Counted from the first letter of the stretch, positions 9,901-16,966 are shown. The stretch is 17,661 bases of DNA from Coxiellaceae bacterium UBA6002 (GCA_002429595.1 DJAM01000147.1:1-17661); one strand, 5' to 3'. Program-made: numbers and translations. The notes: a model not told the origin generated them from the sequence alone.

Positions 9901-12900
9901 ATTGGTAATTTTCTTGCCTTCAAGTTGCACATTACCCGTCACATTATTGACACCGGCAAGTTTGATTTCATCTGCTTTCACATCGACAAGACTTGCTGTC
10001 GTTTCAGCATCACTGCCTTGCTCATAACTCGCAGCTTTCTCCACAATCAATTGATCGCATTTTGTTTTGCTAGTGTTGGTAATTTTCTTGCCTTCAAGTT
10101 GCACATTACCCGTCACATTATTGGTACCTGCAAGCTTGATTTCATCCGCTTTAGCATCAACAAGGCTTGCTGTTATTTCAGCATCACTGCTCTGCTCATA
10201 ACGAGATGTTTTATCTACGATATATTGATTACAGTTAGTTTTGCTGGCATCGGTAATTTTTTTGCCTTCGAGCTGTACATTTTTGGTGGCTGTATTTATT
10301 CCACCAAGTTTGATCTCATCGGCCTTAACATCAATTACTAATGCATCGGTTTCACCATCCTTTTCATATTTAATAGTTTTATCAATATTATATTCTTCAC
10401 ATTTTGATTTGCTGCTATCTCTAACCTGTTCTCCTTCTAATCTAATAGTAGAAAGGTCATTGTTTCCAGCAAAGTGAAGTCGCTTAGCTTTCACTGATAT
10501 ATCTTTGCCTGAATAAGGACCATCATGATAATAAACATTAGCGTCTACCTCTAAGCGTTGACTGATAAATGTCGAACTGTGATTGCTCACCTGTGCCGAT
10601 TTGATAAAAGCATAATTCCAAATTTGTACTGTAACATGAGCTGAAACATCATAGGACTTCTCAAAAATGAATTGCATATCTGTTATCGAAAAGAATTTGC
10701 CCTCCATTGAAAAACATTGACCGGTAGCAGATCCATTTCGCAAAATCAAAATAGTATCTGATAAATTCTTCCATTGATCGACAGACAATTGTGTTTGTAA
10801 TAGAGAGAAAATACCTAAATAGTTGGTAAGTTCCTTTCCTGTTAAATTAAAACAAAGCGCAGAATTAACCCCTAGATTAACAGAATAAACTGAGTGGACA
10901 TCTTGAAAAGCATTGACATCTACTCCTATATTTAAGCGAAATATGCTTCGACTATTATTACTTATAGAAAAATTTATAAAATTAGCTGTACAAAGAGACA
11001 AATCCATTTGAGTCGGTATAACAGCTTTAATCACTGGCAGACCGAACTTCAATATATTTTTAAAGTAGTGTTGGCTTTCTTCTCGTTGAGTTAGCTCAAT
11101 AAGTGATTGCTGGACAACTCTTCCGAAAGCGAAAGAATAATTTAGCGCACTGGTTTTACCTTCCAAGTTCACTGCTACTTTTTGTTGTAAGTTATTCCAC
11201 TGACTAGCTGCTTCTATTCTTACAGTTTCCAAAGAGGAACTAATCGCTTTAAAATTGATTTTGAAGCGTTCACTTGATTGATGCAACAGCTGATTGACAT
11301 CGGATAACACATCTTTTATCGAGGAATTCTTTATTTTCTTAACGTAATTGCCAAGTTCATTTTGCAAATTTCGAACGTCATTGGCATGCATCTTTTTCAA
11401 TTGTTGCAAGCTAGATACTGCTTGATAAACCGCTTCACATTCCCATCCTGCTAAGAGCCAAGTATGCGTAGGTGTTTCATTAAAAACTTCTAAGACATTA
11501 GCTTTAATACTTTTGTGCTTATTCCAATGGGTATAAATATGGAGATACATATTCATCAACGCATTAACAACTATTTTTAATTGGCTAGGCGCAGTAGACG
11601 CTATATTTAACAATTGTCCATATTCACGTGCTAAAAAATTCTGCAATAGGATATTTGCTGCCGGAAAGAGATTTTTAAAAATGTCTTTAAACTCAGGTAG
11701 GATTAATATAGGAAGAAAAATTCCATTAGTCACTAACGTTTTTCGATTACGTAATTTAGTTTGAACGAGACCTGGAGTTTCACATAAAGTGCGAGAAGTA
11801 TATTGCTCTTTCGCTTGTATCCAAAAATCATTTTGCCAATAAGGTCCTACAATACTTATATTTTGACATTCAATTGTAGACTGATTTAATCCTGAGTGAT
11901 TAAAGTAGAGATCTAAAGAATTGATGGTCAACCTACCTGAATTAACAAATTTGTTAGCCTCTAGCCTAACTCTCTCACCCACAAAATCGGCGTGGTTTTG
12001 AACTGTAGATGATCGAATTTGAAAGTAAGCATCTTTTTCACTGGTAATCGTAGCAAATAGGTCACCTTTGAAATTATTCGCTGCAAATAAAACGGGATGA
12101 CTATAACCTTTTTCTGTCTTTTTGGCAGAGGCTGTGATAGCCCCTGCTAAAATAATATCACTAGCAATCAACTGCGAGCCTTGAAAACTTGTTGTTGCAT
12201 AGTGGGTTGCTTCAAATTTACCATTAAGTTTTACGTTGTCCGCAACACATAATTTTCCAGAATTATGAATATTTTCCGCGTAGATTGGAGATTCTAAAAT
12301 AGTATGAGCAGTAACTTTATTATCTATTTCTATTGCTGACACTGGACGACTTGATAAAAGTTCTCCTCGAGCAAATAATTCAATATGAGGAGACGTTAAA
12401 CTAGTATCTTTTGAGAAAAAATCTCCCGCTAAGATTAGCTTTTGATTAGATTTTATTTGATTGCCAAGACCAATCAACACACTTTTTGTCAGCGACATTA
12501 TATCTTCGGAAGCAAATAAACTAGTCTTATCTACGTGTATCCTACCTCCTATTTTAATTTTTTGTGCATGTATAGAGCTGTTGCTGTAAGCTTGTTCACC
12601 ACTATCAATAAAATCGCCATGAAGATGCAGCGCAGAATTTTTAATAACCAATTCACCTTGACCAACTTCCGAAAGTAAAATAACTTGCGCCTGATGAAGT
12701 ATTTCAAAGTTACCTTGTTTGATTAAAATGTGAGCTTCTAAAAATGCCTTTTTACCCTGTAGCTTTAACTTGCCTTCTGGTTCAATGACAATACTCGCTT
12801 GTGATAAAAAATGACTGTCATCTAATTCTAAAATACCGTGGATTGAATGAACTAATGTTGCGTCTTCTCTACCTACGCAACGTGATAATTTACAATTCTG

Positions 12901-13848
12901 AAATCCAGTCACGTTCAAGGTGGAGAAATGCATCAAGGTTTCAGTAAAATGATTTTCTCCTCCCAATTCCAAAAATACACTATGTAGAAGACCATGCTGG
13001 AATTGGCTTGTTAACGGACTATAAAATAGGTGATCGGCTTCGAGTTCTGAATCTTTAAGTTCTGCACCCTGACTGCAAACATCGATATAACTACCAATAA
13101 TCTTACTTCGATTCGCAATGAGCTGACTGTTTTCAGAAAAAATAACTTTATCATCGCAGGCGATTGTTGCTTCTTGTAAATTTGTGTAGCCCTGTGAATG
13201 AAAATTATCAGCAACGATTTGACCATCTTTTAAGGTAAATTTAGATTCCCCTCTTATAAAGAATTGCTTTGCTTTACAAGCTTGGTTGATTTTGCCAATG
13301 ATGACCAATCCCGAAAAACTCACTTCACCGGGAATTTGGCAATTAAATTCCTCACAATCCAGATCATCTGCCAAAAAGTTTTTGGCAGTAACAATAGCGG
13401 TTTGGCAAGCAAGACGCTTAACGGTCAGGTTATTATCTTTCGCTTGAAATAAAATCACCGGATGATTTATTCCAGCATCAATAACAACAGCTTTCTTGGT
13501 GTACACATTAATAGCGATCGCTTCGGACGTTTTGATAACTTCAGCAATAATTTCCGATTGTTGGTAAATTAATGTTGTACCTACTGATTCAGGAATGCCT
13601 TCTTGTGTGATAACGATTTGCTGATTACTATCAACTTGTAGAAATCGTGTTATTTTCTGTTCATCGAGAAAGTCAAGTATGCCAGGGGAAAGATGATTCA
13701 AAACAAATTGCTGTTCGTTTGTTCTATATATTTCCGCTAATTTATTATCCGCATCATAAAATTCCATTAACTCTCCAAACTGGGGGAGATGTTTTTTTTC
13801 AAACGTATGATGACCACCAACTTGCTTTACCAACTGTATTTTAGGCAT
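3973..13848 (-). CDS. Giant haemagglutinin-like repeat protein with C-terminal HExxH metalloprotease-like domain
   Basis: One unbroken frame of 3291 codons from ATG 13848; only an A-rich ribosome binding site is seen. No signal peptide and no recognisable TPS secretion domain at the N-terminus (MPKIQLVKQVGGHHTFEK). Order: residues ~1-690 repetitive short beta strands like a beta-helix; ~730-920 alpha-helical insert; ~955-1160 more beta; ~1120-1670 tandem 58-residue repeats; ~1670-2560 filamentous-haemagglutinin-like beta repeats (for example GDTLIEAKKEEVRATGV and NGNLRIFAAKKIVLSAP near 2145-2183) with helical inserts; ~2600-2760 charged, Pro/Glu-rich linker; ~2807-2881 hydrophobic Gly/Ala-rich segments; ~3060-3260 a zincin-like domain with HESGH at 3137-3141 and candidate third-ligand Glu 3195 or 3200. 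The order beta-stalk, hydrophobic segment, enzyme tip resembles CdiA/FHA-type polymorphic toxins. Protease activity and export route are inferred. It forms a likely operon with the gene 27 nt upstream. Confidence 0.85.
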   Translation of the reverse strand: MPKIQLVKQVGGHHTFEKKHLPQFGELMEFYDADNKLAEIYRTNEQQFVLNHLSPGILDFLDEQKITRFLQVDSNQQIVITQEGIPESVGTTLIYQQSEIIAEVIKTSEAIAINVYTKKAVVIDAGINHPVILFQAKDNNLTVKRLACQTAIVTAKNFLADDLDCEEFNCQIPGEVSFSGLVIIGKINQACKAKQFFIRGESKFTLKDGQIVADNFHSQGYTNLQEATIACDDKVIFSENSQLIANRSKIIGSYIDVCSQGAELKDSELEADHLFYSPLTSQFQHGLLHSVFLELGGENHFTETLMHFSTLNVTGFQNCKLSRCVGREDATLVHSIHGILELDDSHFLSQASIVIEPEGKLKLQGKKAFLEAHILIKQGNFEILHQAQVILLSEVGQGELVIKNSALHLHGDFIDSGEQAYSNSSIHAQKIKIGGRIHVDKTSLFASEDIMSLTKSVLIGLGNQIKSNQKLILAGDFFSKDTSLTSPHIELFARGELLSSRPVSAIEIDNKVTAHTILESPIYAENIHNSGKLCVADNVKLNGKFEATHYATTSFQGSQLIASDIILAGAITASAKKTEKGYSHPVLFAANNFKGDLFATITSEKDAYFQIRSSTVQNHADFVGERVRLEANKFVNSGRLTINSLDLYFNHSGLNQSTIECQNISIVGPYWQNDFWIQAKEQYTSRTLCETPGLVQTKLRNRKTLVTNGIFLPILILPEFKDIFKNLFPAANILLQNFLAREYGQLLNIASTAPSQLKIVVNALMNMYLHIYTHWNKHKSIKANVLEVFNETPTHTWLLAGWECEAVYQAVSSLQQLKKMHANDVRNLQNELGNYVKKIKNSSIKDVLSDVNQLLHQSSERFKINFKAISSSLETVRIEAASQWNNLQQKVAVNLEGKTSALNYSFAFGRVVQQSLIELTQREESQHYFKNILKFGLPVIKAVIPTQMDLSLCTANFINFSISNNSRSIFRLNIGVDVNAFQDVHSVYSVNLGVNSALCFNLTGKELTNYLGIFSLLQTQLSVDQWKNLSDTILILRNGSATGQCFSMEGKFFSITDMQFIFEKSYDVSAHVTVQIWNYAFIKSAQVSNHSSTFISQRLEVDANVYYHDGPYSGKDISVKAKRLHFAGNNDLSTIRLEGEQVRDSSKSKCEEYNIDKTIKYEKDGETDALVIDVKADEIKLGGINTATKNVQLEGKKITDASKTNCNQYIVDKTSRYEQSSDAEITASLVDAKADEIKLAGTNNVTGNVQLEGKKITNTSKTKCDQLIVEKAASYEQGSDAETTASLVDVKADEIKLAGVNNVTGNVQLEGKKITNVSKTKCDQLIVEKAESYEQGSDAETTASLVDAKADEIIFAGTNNVTGNVQLEGHKITNASKPKCDQLIVEKAASYEQSSDAGTTTNLVDAKSDEIKLAGHKITYSSKTKCDQFIVKKAERYEQGNDAEITASLVDVKADEIILAGTNNVTGNVQLEGKKIVNASKTKCDQLIASKAVSYEQSSDAEITASLVDAKADEIKLAGTNNVTGNVQLEGKKIINASKTKCDQLIAEKAQRYEQGSDAETTANLVDAKADEIILAGTNNVTGNVQLEGKKVTDASKTKCNQYIADKAESYAQSCSGEIAANLVDVKADRASLAGQNQFQKGTVEAKESVDDSSTTQVQGHYDIKTKDFRHTGRVTGNSFAVTADTGSLTGSSSLKKAHLEIKKLRPGEAAEILQGTGTGKPYEVQQLHLTTDEHIKIDQKFLDESRKIPLSIKAISFEVGKIQYNQVLILSSQQSLTFNQEIRVPGASFQSDQDIIIGATQTGSDGLTFIANGKVELNSNISGGQNVSIEANSFHVRGGASADAKKTEVTTDQGDMIIDGTLAGSDVLKLTMNNKKANYELRAQEPFIIKKDYVHYHWQDQKNIGKGSVHVFLDPNSRSNKSRWQYIAKDKHGKIYTGYIDELPNKDQFSYDLFKRAHKHSTALTNDVINSLNAGIITKHRLNQGKLIGGTGVNNDGKGVDADVGHAKFTGPIKIEAVGDIKFKVTSATFAPGMTKVKDVKKQSGKSVLQKVLGMDRKTVKIQQHVFGGQVISHEGTIDFESQQNMTVTSVLFVSQGTTLSSEEGKVYLVERIANKNRKTTQKILGTRSKHKNQEAVVTEIHDDGDTLIEAKKEEVRATGVLIHGNGNLRIFAAKKIVLSAPILKQSHYMKRIQTVLSVNGIDVLNLNKAFSGTAFALFKQMDLPKEQWLTLFSELCAKEPMIGAIADCIGSENIYEHALNSWRAGILSVNLLNDLARGINKNALLAAIAKRWGVDRADVRLTATLVKQKTSQERVAENAGIFRANVALVSPELELANGVPIVAENLKLANKVIRGKAAKLESRTVTSKKSLWLGANEKGFDIGIEAQRDAVSHKRHQNPTIFVKGKIEFEEVDQLTGNLQIHAGQASGQINNVNLESKEDVTKTSHSSGGINYQLTHLAAAHGIGMTETLSGGKSTLNFSDAKELKVDRAELTGAEIHAPGAEIQQVIGHSLKLSTEKTQIGFSVNPRELAQSFSDEQNKESNPITMINLPLQIVRKEAEQRSVVTGATVYHTEGKVVRNEKDGYKVKKDFKVSATVVIPVTDKERVERFKEESKEAYLKLEAKVKKSFTKFFVEGAEQAKKSDVDKKILLPEEAVMNSPREQEEAEVLLEQKTSEALALVVADSVPLTQSAPLPESGEATISQQDPIELVIMQSANNDGQTKSPANPALYLVDEESSRPTTWEKVQEQFGEVEVIVPVGTEASSKQNAKPGFFKRQLKNIGSLVSDIPVYFIVDKVCKATLTTIKAPALGILAVYGAAVFGSTELVNSSIEAYEAYRKNNSDKPLSFGEFFRLYGPAIAKNVGISAATGAATMTVGGVVSPITKIPMTTVGKVTAHAIKNAAEVTTAVTVSAALQTGEAPSQQDYIDNIATGLIFNATILGCKQVPEVIKNVKEEVSCRRRVPITLLKDIPIAEVVAKLPQEEISHTLKKIMPTAPEQEIAWFSEALKQCPKLAETYIPPTSFLNALSNTAKQFLPFDHFVPGMELGVPFYATSENVPAARITIRKAFTTVTEPVAKIVLNTMKSETRKGNTQLFFKEMADKSLGGQFEPRPTTNEIRISTETPQPKATTAILHESGHLFAEKNSGDGQRFYKTPTQEIQMLNALDSDFKGFKEAVEKVCDNPHAFAPDSFERRIFEHVVTIMEHPEHQRAGETMTRLLEGATDPKQKFLREAYPKTWEYLKNYIQEQVADKSPLPKTTCIRVYLKTQTPEQNNSNEDENKLSEPKLK
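8971..10326 (-). repeat. Tandem 174-bp coding repeats (8 copies) in the giant gene
   Basis: Starting at the Lys of KADEIKLAG, copies begin at 10326, 10152, 9978, 9804, 9630, 9492, 9318 and 9144. Seven are 174 bp (58 residues) and the fifth, at 9630, is 138 bp because 36 bp encoding TNNVTGNVQLEG are missing in frame. The consensus includes NNVTGNVQLEGKKI, SKTKCDQLIVEKA, SYEQGSDAE and SLVDAKADEI. Each copy carries one Cys at the same place. Degenerate copies flank the array at ~10327-10491 and below 8970. The inner copies are nearly identical in DNA, which indicates recent duplication or gene conversion. Copy number could differ between strains. Confidence 0.92.
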
Positions 13849-13875
13849 ATTTTTTTCTTTTTAGGTCAATTAGTT

Positions 13876-14499
13876 TTAGAGTTTTGGGGAGATTGCAGCT
13901 TCATCATGGCTAGCACTGCCCGGTTTTTTTGTTGTTTCAGATGTTGCAACTGTTCCAGGCTGCTGAGAGCTGACTGGAAAGGATGTACTTTCTGCAGTCG
14001 CCTGTCTGATATTTCTTCGTAGCTGAGCACTCTCTGTCGATCTTTGCTTATCACGCTCTTGCAATACTGCAATGGTTGATTTGTAAGTATCTTGTTCAGC
14101 AGTTAGTGCTTGATTTTCAGTTTCGAGAGTTGTCTTTCGTAATTCAGTTGTTTTATGTTGGGTAGTGAGCTCCAGGAGCTTGCCTTCATAAAAATTCTTA
14201 AACTCGTTTCTTCCGTAATTTCTACCCCACGCGAATACTGTCTTAAGACCGCTGACGACCAACAAAATTAGATTTAAGCCAATGACAGTACGATCCAAAT
14301 TTCTAGATCTACGAACAAAATTTGAGGGAAACTTATAGTACGCGGTCGCTGCAATTAACGAAACACCGGTTGCTATGTGTACTTGCGGTTTTTCTGAAAC
14401 AAACATATTTTTTATATAAGAAGATGATGTATTTACCACTGATTTGAATTTATTCCAACCCCAAGCAAAAAGCCCAGTGTTTTCCTCACTATTTTTCAA
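13876..14499 (-). CDS. Small membrane-anchored coiled-coil protein, operon partner of the giant protein
   Basis: The open frame reaches a TTG at 14511, but a second in-frame TTG at 14499 has GGAGAG six bases upstream and is the better start (protein ~207 aa, KNSEENTGLFAWGWNKF). No ATG is available before residue ~36. Two hydrophobic segments are visible (VHIATGVSLIAATAYYKF and VIGLNLILLVVSGLKTVFAW), separated by a basic loop (RRSRNLDR). They are followed by a Glu/Lys/Thr-rich coiled coil of about 60 residues and a disordered Ser/Thr/Pro tail. I do not recognise the family. It ends 27 nt before the giant gene, so co-transcription is likely. It could anchor, chaperone or help export the giant protein; this is inference from position only. 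Confidence 0.7.
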   Translation of the reverse strand: MKNSEENTGLFAWGWNKFKSVVNTSSSYIKNMFVSEKPQVHIATGVSLIAATAYYKFPSNFVRRSRNLDRTVIGLNLILLVVSGLKTVFAWGRNYGRNEFKNFYEGKLLELTTQHKTTELRKTTLETENQALTAEQDTYKSTIAVLQERDKQRSTESAQLRRNIRQATAESTSFPVSSQQPGTVATSETTKKPGSASHDEAAISPKL

Positions 14500-14678
14500 G
14501 ATACTCTCCAAAGATGATATTTACCGGTTGGCCGCTATACGAAAGTAATGAAGATTAAAATGCTTACGAAAGCTAACTAGAGTAGCATTCGCACGACGCT
14601 AATCCCTTTTCTTTCGCGAAATGGAACTTAACAGTTAATCGAAAGTTAACTTGCTCAAAGCCAAATAAGAGCATAAGA

Positions 14679-14706
14679 AATATACAAATTACCGACTTAA
14701 TGTCAA
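14679..14706 (-). promoter_or_regulatory. Strong sigma70-type promoter for the giant-protein operon
   Basis: The minus strand has a perfect -35 TTGACA (14701-14706), a 16-base spacer and a -10 TATATT (14679-14684, 5/6). Transcription would start near 14671 and leave a leader of about 170 bases before the TTG at 14499. The leader contains the 10-base palindrome TTTCGCGAAA (14612-14621) and GTTAA/TTAAC pairs that could fold, but no known riboswitch is recognised. Confidence 0.55.
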
Positions 14707-15128
14707 GAAAAATCAAAGTTCACACAAAATTGCTTAATATTTAACAAAGACCATGATAGTCAGTTCACCACCGTGTAGTGGACAAAATGGCTTGCCTTTA
14801 TCTAAAGGCGGTGGGTTTATCATTTAGTGAAAGCCAGGGAAGATTAGTTTTCATTTTTCAAAAGTAATTTATGGAAAAGAAAGAGTAAGACGCACAGCAC
14901 TTTTTAAATAATTTAAATCCAGAAGAAAACCCCCAATTTAAATATGAAATTATTTATCAAGTTGATGCAAACTTGCACATAAAATATTGTTAATATCCAA
15001 TCATTACTATTAGATTAATGGTATAAGTTGAATACACTCCTAGAAACGATTTATCACTTAAATTACGATAGAATTTTTTTCGTTTGATCGGAGTTTCTTC
15101 ATAAATTTACTATATGACGGCATCATTG

Positions 15129-15157
15129 TTGACTTTTTTATTAAGTTGAAGTAAATT
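15129..15157 (+). promoter_or_regulatory. Possible promoter for the F-box/RCC1 gene
   Basis: TTGACT (15129-15134, 5/6 to -35) is followed after 17 bases by TAAATT (15152-15157, 4/6 to -10). Transcription would start about 27 bases before the ATG at 15191. No clear ribosome binding site precedes that ATG, so expression is hard to judge. Confidence 0.35.
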
Positions 15158-15190
15158 TGTCGTGTTAAAAATTAATGATAGCGATCACTC

Positions 15191-16843
15191 ATGCAAAAAA
15201 ATCCTCTCAGCTCAGAAATAAATCTTGTTTCAAAATTAAATGATAATATAGATGAAATATTCTCATGGTTCACTTTCAGTGAACTTCTTAGATTACGCCT
15301 CGTAAGTCGTTCTTTTGAAAATATTGCCAATCGACACTTATTAAAAATATTGCAAAATCAAAGAATTATTCAAGTTATAGCAGCAGAGGATAAAATTTAT
15401 CTATTAAGGACAAATGGAACATTATGGTTTGCAGGAAAGATGGATTTCAGCGGAAGTCATTGGTGGAATTTTAAAGAATTTCAAGAAGACCCCTTATCAT
15501 TAAAATCCCCCTCTACTCCAACATTTATCCAAGTACCTAATATTTCTAATATACGGAGTATCGCACAATTTTCAGATGGAATTTTGGCACTTACAGGAGA
15601 TGGAAATGTCTGGTTCGATGGATGCCTTTATACATTTAAAGGCCATAAGGATCGGATTAAGCTAGAGAATGAGAAACGTGGTCTTTGGAGAATGGTAACA
15701 GGTCTAAATAAAATAAAGAAAATTGCAGCAGGAGCTAGTTTTATTCTTGCTTTAAAAGATGATGGTACCCTTCTAAGGATCGAAGAATTTGAAAGTAATG
15801 GTATTCCTGAAATCATTCAAAAAGATGTCACTGATATTTGCGCAGGTAGTGGACATGGTATAGCTCTAAAAACGAATGGCACAGTTTGGACATTCGGAAG
15901 GAATGAATATGGACAACTTGGCTTAGGTCATAATAAAGAGGTTGGAACCATTAAGGAAGTGACTTCATTATCCAATATTTCAAAAATAGCAGCAGGAGCA
16001 GCCCATAATCTTGCCTTATTGTCCAATGGAAAATTGTTCGCTTGGGGCCACAATAAATTTGGTGAATTAGGTTTAGGACATAATACAGATTGCTTTTCAC
16101 CAGAAGAAGTAAAAAATTTACCTCTTGTGCAAACAATCGTTGTTCAAAGTTATCAATCCTTCGCAATTAGCAACGATGGTTCAGTTTATATCTGGGGAGA
16201 TAATGGTATCGATCCCAAGTTAATAGCTCCTTTGAAACTTGGCCATTCGTTACAAGGTAATAAACCTCAAAAAGTTTTAGGATTGGCTCAGGTGCAAAAT
16301 ATTTTTCCTAGTTACTATCGTGGTTACTTTTTTCGTAAAATAAATGGTAGTTTAACCTCCATGATTCCTCATGATGTTCTTTTGGATAATAATTTTAACA
16401 GAGTGATAGTGCCGCCCGATCCGAATAATATTACTTTCAGATTAGTGGAGGAGTTTCAAACCAATCATAAAAAAACCAATGCAATAATAAAATTTCAAAC
16501 GTCAAAAGCATCTTGGGACCTTTCGAACGAAAATGCAAGTGACTTAATTCTAGAACTCAATCTTTTCCTCAAGCCACCTGCATGGTGCGATCTTGCTTCA
16601 ACAACAGCCACACCTCAACATGCACTTGCCACAGCACTACGTGATTATATCCAAATGAATAGAGGCTACCTTGAAATAAAAAGTGAAATATGGACGTATC
16701 AACAAATGAATAATAAGAAGAATGAAAGTCAAACGCGAATCGCGTTTGACAAATGTTTAAATAAAATGTTGTCTATTCTAGATAAAATCGTAGAAGAAAA
16801 AACTGAACAAGATTTACATATGAATGCTGGTCAAAAATTCTAA
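15191..16843 (+). CDS. F-box-like and RCC1-repeat protein, 550 aa (putative effector)
   Basis: Intact ORF from ATG 15191; the ribosome binding site is poor, and an ATG at 15173 is in another frame. Residues ~15-52 (NDNIDEIFSWFTFSELLRLR, then LVSRSFENIANRHLLKIL) look like a degenerate F-box. Residues ~60-370 hold RCC1-type beta-propeller repeats. The clearest are GTVWTFGRNEYGQLGLGH at ~230-247, GKLFAWGHNKFGELGLGH at ~280-297 and a looser one with GSVYIWGDNG at ~330; AAGAAHNLAL-type strands lie between them. Earlier blades are more diverged. The C-terminal ~150 residues are helical. RCC1 folds in eukaryotes act as GTPase exchange factors or adaptors, and the F-box binds Skp1. The pairing suggests a host-directed ubiquitin-ligase adaptor. 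There is no Sec signal. The substrate and any secretion by a type IV system are inference. Confidence 0.8.
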   Translation: MQKNPLSSEINLVSKLNDNIDEIFSWFTFSELLRLRLVSRSFENIANRHLLKILQNQRIIQVIAAEDKIYLLRTNGTLWFAGKMDFSGSHWWNFKEFQEDPLSLKSPSTPTFIQVPNISNIRSIAQFSDGILALTGDGNVWFDGCLYTFKGHKDRIKLENEKRGLWRMVTGLNKIKKIAAGASFILALKDDGTLLRIEEFESNGIPEIIQKDVTDICAGSGHGIALKTNGTVWTFGRNEYGQLGLGHNKEVGTIKEVTSLSNISKIAAGAAHNLALLSNGKLFAWGHNKFGELGLGHNTDCFSPEEVKNLPLVQTIVVQSYQSFAISNDGSVYIWGDNGIDPKLIAPLKLGHSLQGNKPQKVLGLAQVQNIFPSYYRGYFFRKINGSLTSMIPHDVLLDNNFNRVIVPPDPNNITFRLVEEFQTNHKKTNAIIKFQTSKASWDLSNENASDLILELNLFLKPPAWCDLASTTATPQHALATALRDYIQMNRGYLEIKSEIWTYQQMNNKKNESQTRIAFDKCLNKMLSILDKIVEEKTEQDLHMNAGQKF

Positions 16844-16966
16844 ACTATATCAGCAAATTTTTTTCAACGTTATAAACTGTATTAAAATTGATAGTCAATT
16901 CATAATTGTGCACTTGATCTTTCGAGGCGCAATTGGTACCTTAAATGCAAAATAGAGAGATTCCAT

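Larger units (their letters stand above)
14512..15190. other. Divergent intergenic region, no convincing gene
   Basis: This 679-bp stretch separates the minus-strand operon from the plus-strand F-box/RCC1 gene. It holds the two promoters listed separately and a perfect hairpin GCCTTTA-TC-TAAAGGC at 14794-14809. The hairpin lies inside a larger CCACCG/CGGTGG pairing (14768-14773 with 14809-14814). A plus-strand frame at 14871-14993 reads MEKKE, a stop, then DAQHFLNNLNPEENPQFKYE and a further 15 residues; it looks protein-like but is too short and interrupted to call. It may be a gene remnant. Confidence 0.5.

Noticed and set aside
9043..10341. Long plus-strand ORFs of 194 and 223 codons opposite the repeat array
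   Set aside because: They are mirror images of the 174-bp repeats: because the unit length is a multiple of three, one open antisense frame stays open through all copies. The translation is a monotonous Phe/Ile/Cys-rich repeat with no start signals.
3973..13848. Giant gene as a CdiA contact-dependent inhibition protein
   Set aside because: There is no signal peptide, TPS domain, VENN motif, CdiB partner or adjacent immunity gene, so the CDI label is not supported even though the general layout is similar.
14672..14674. 33-codon leader peptide starting at ATG 14674 (minus strand)
   Set aside because: The ATG lies almost at the predicted transcription start with no ribosome binding site, so it is not supported as a leader ORF.
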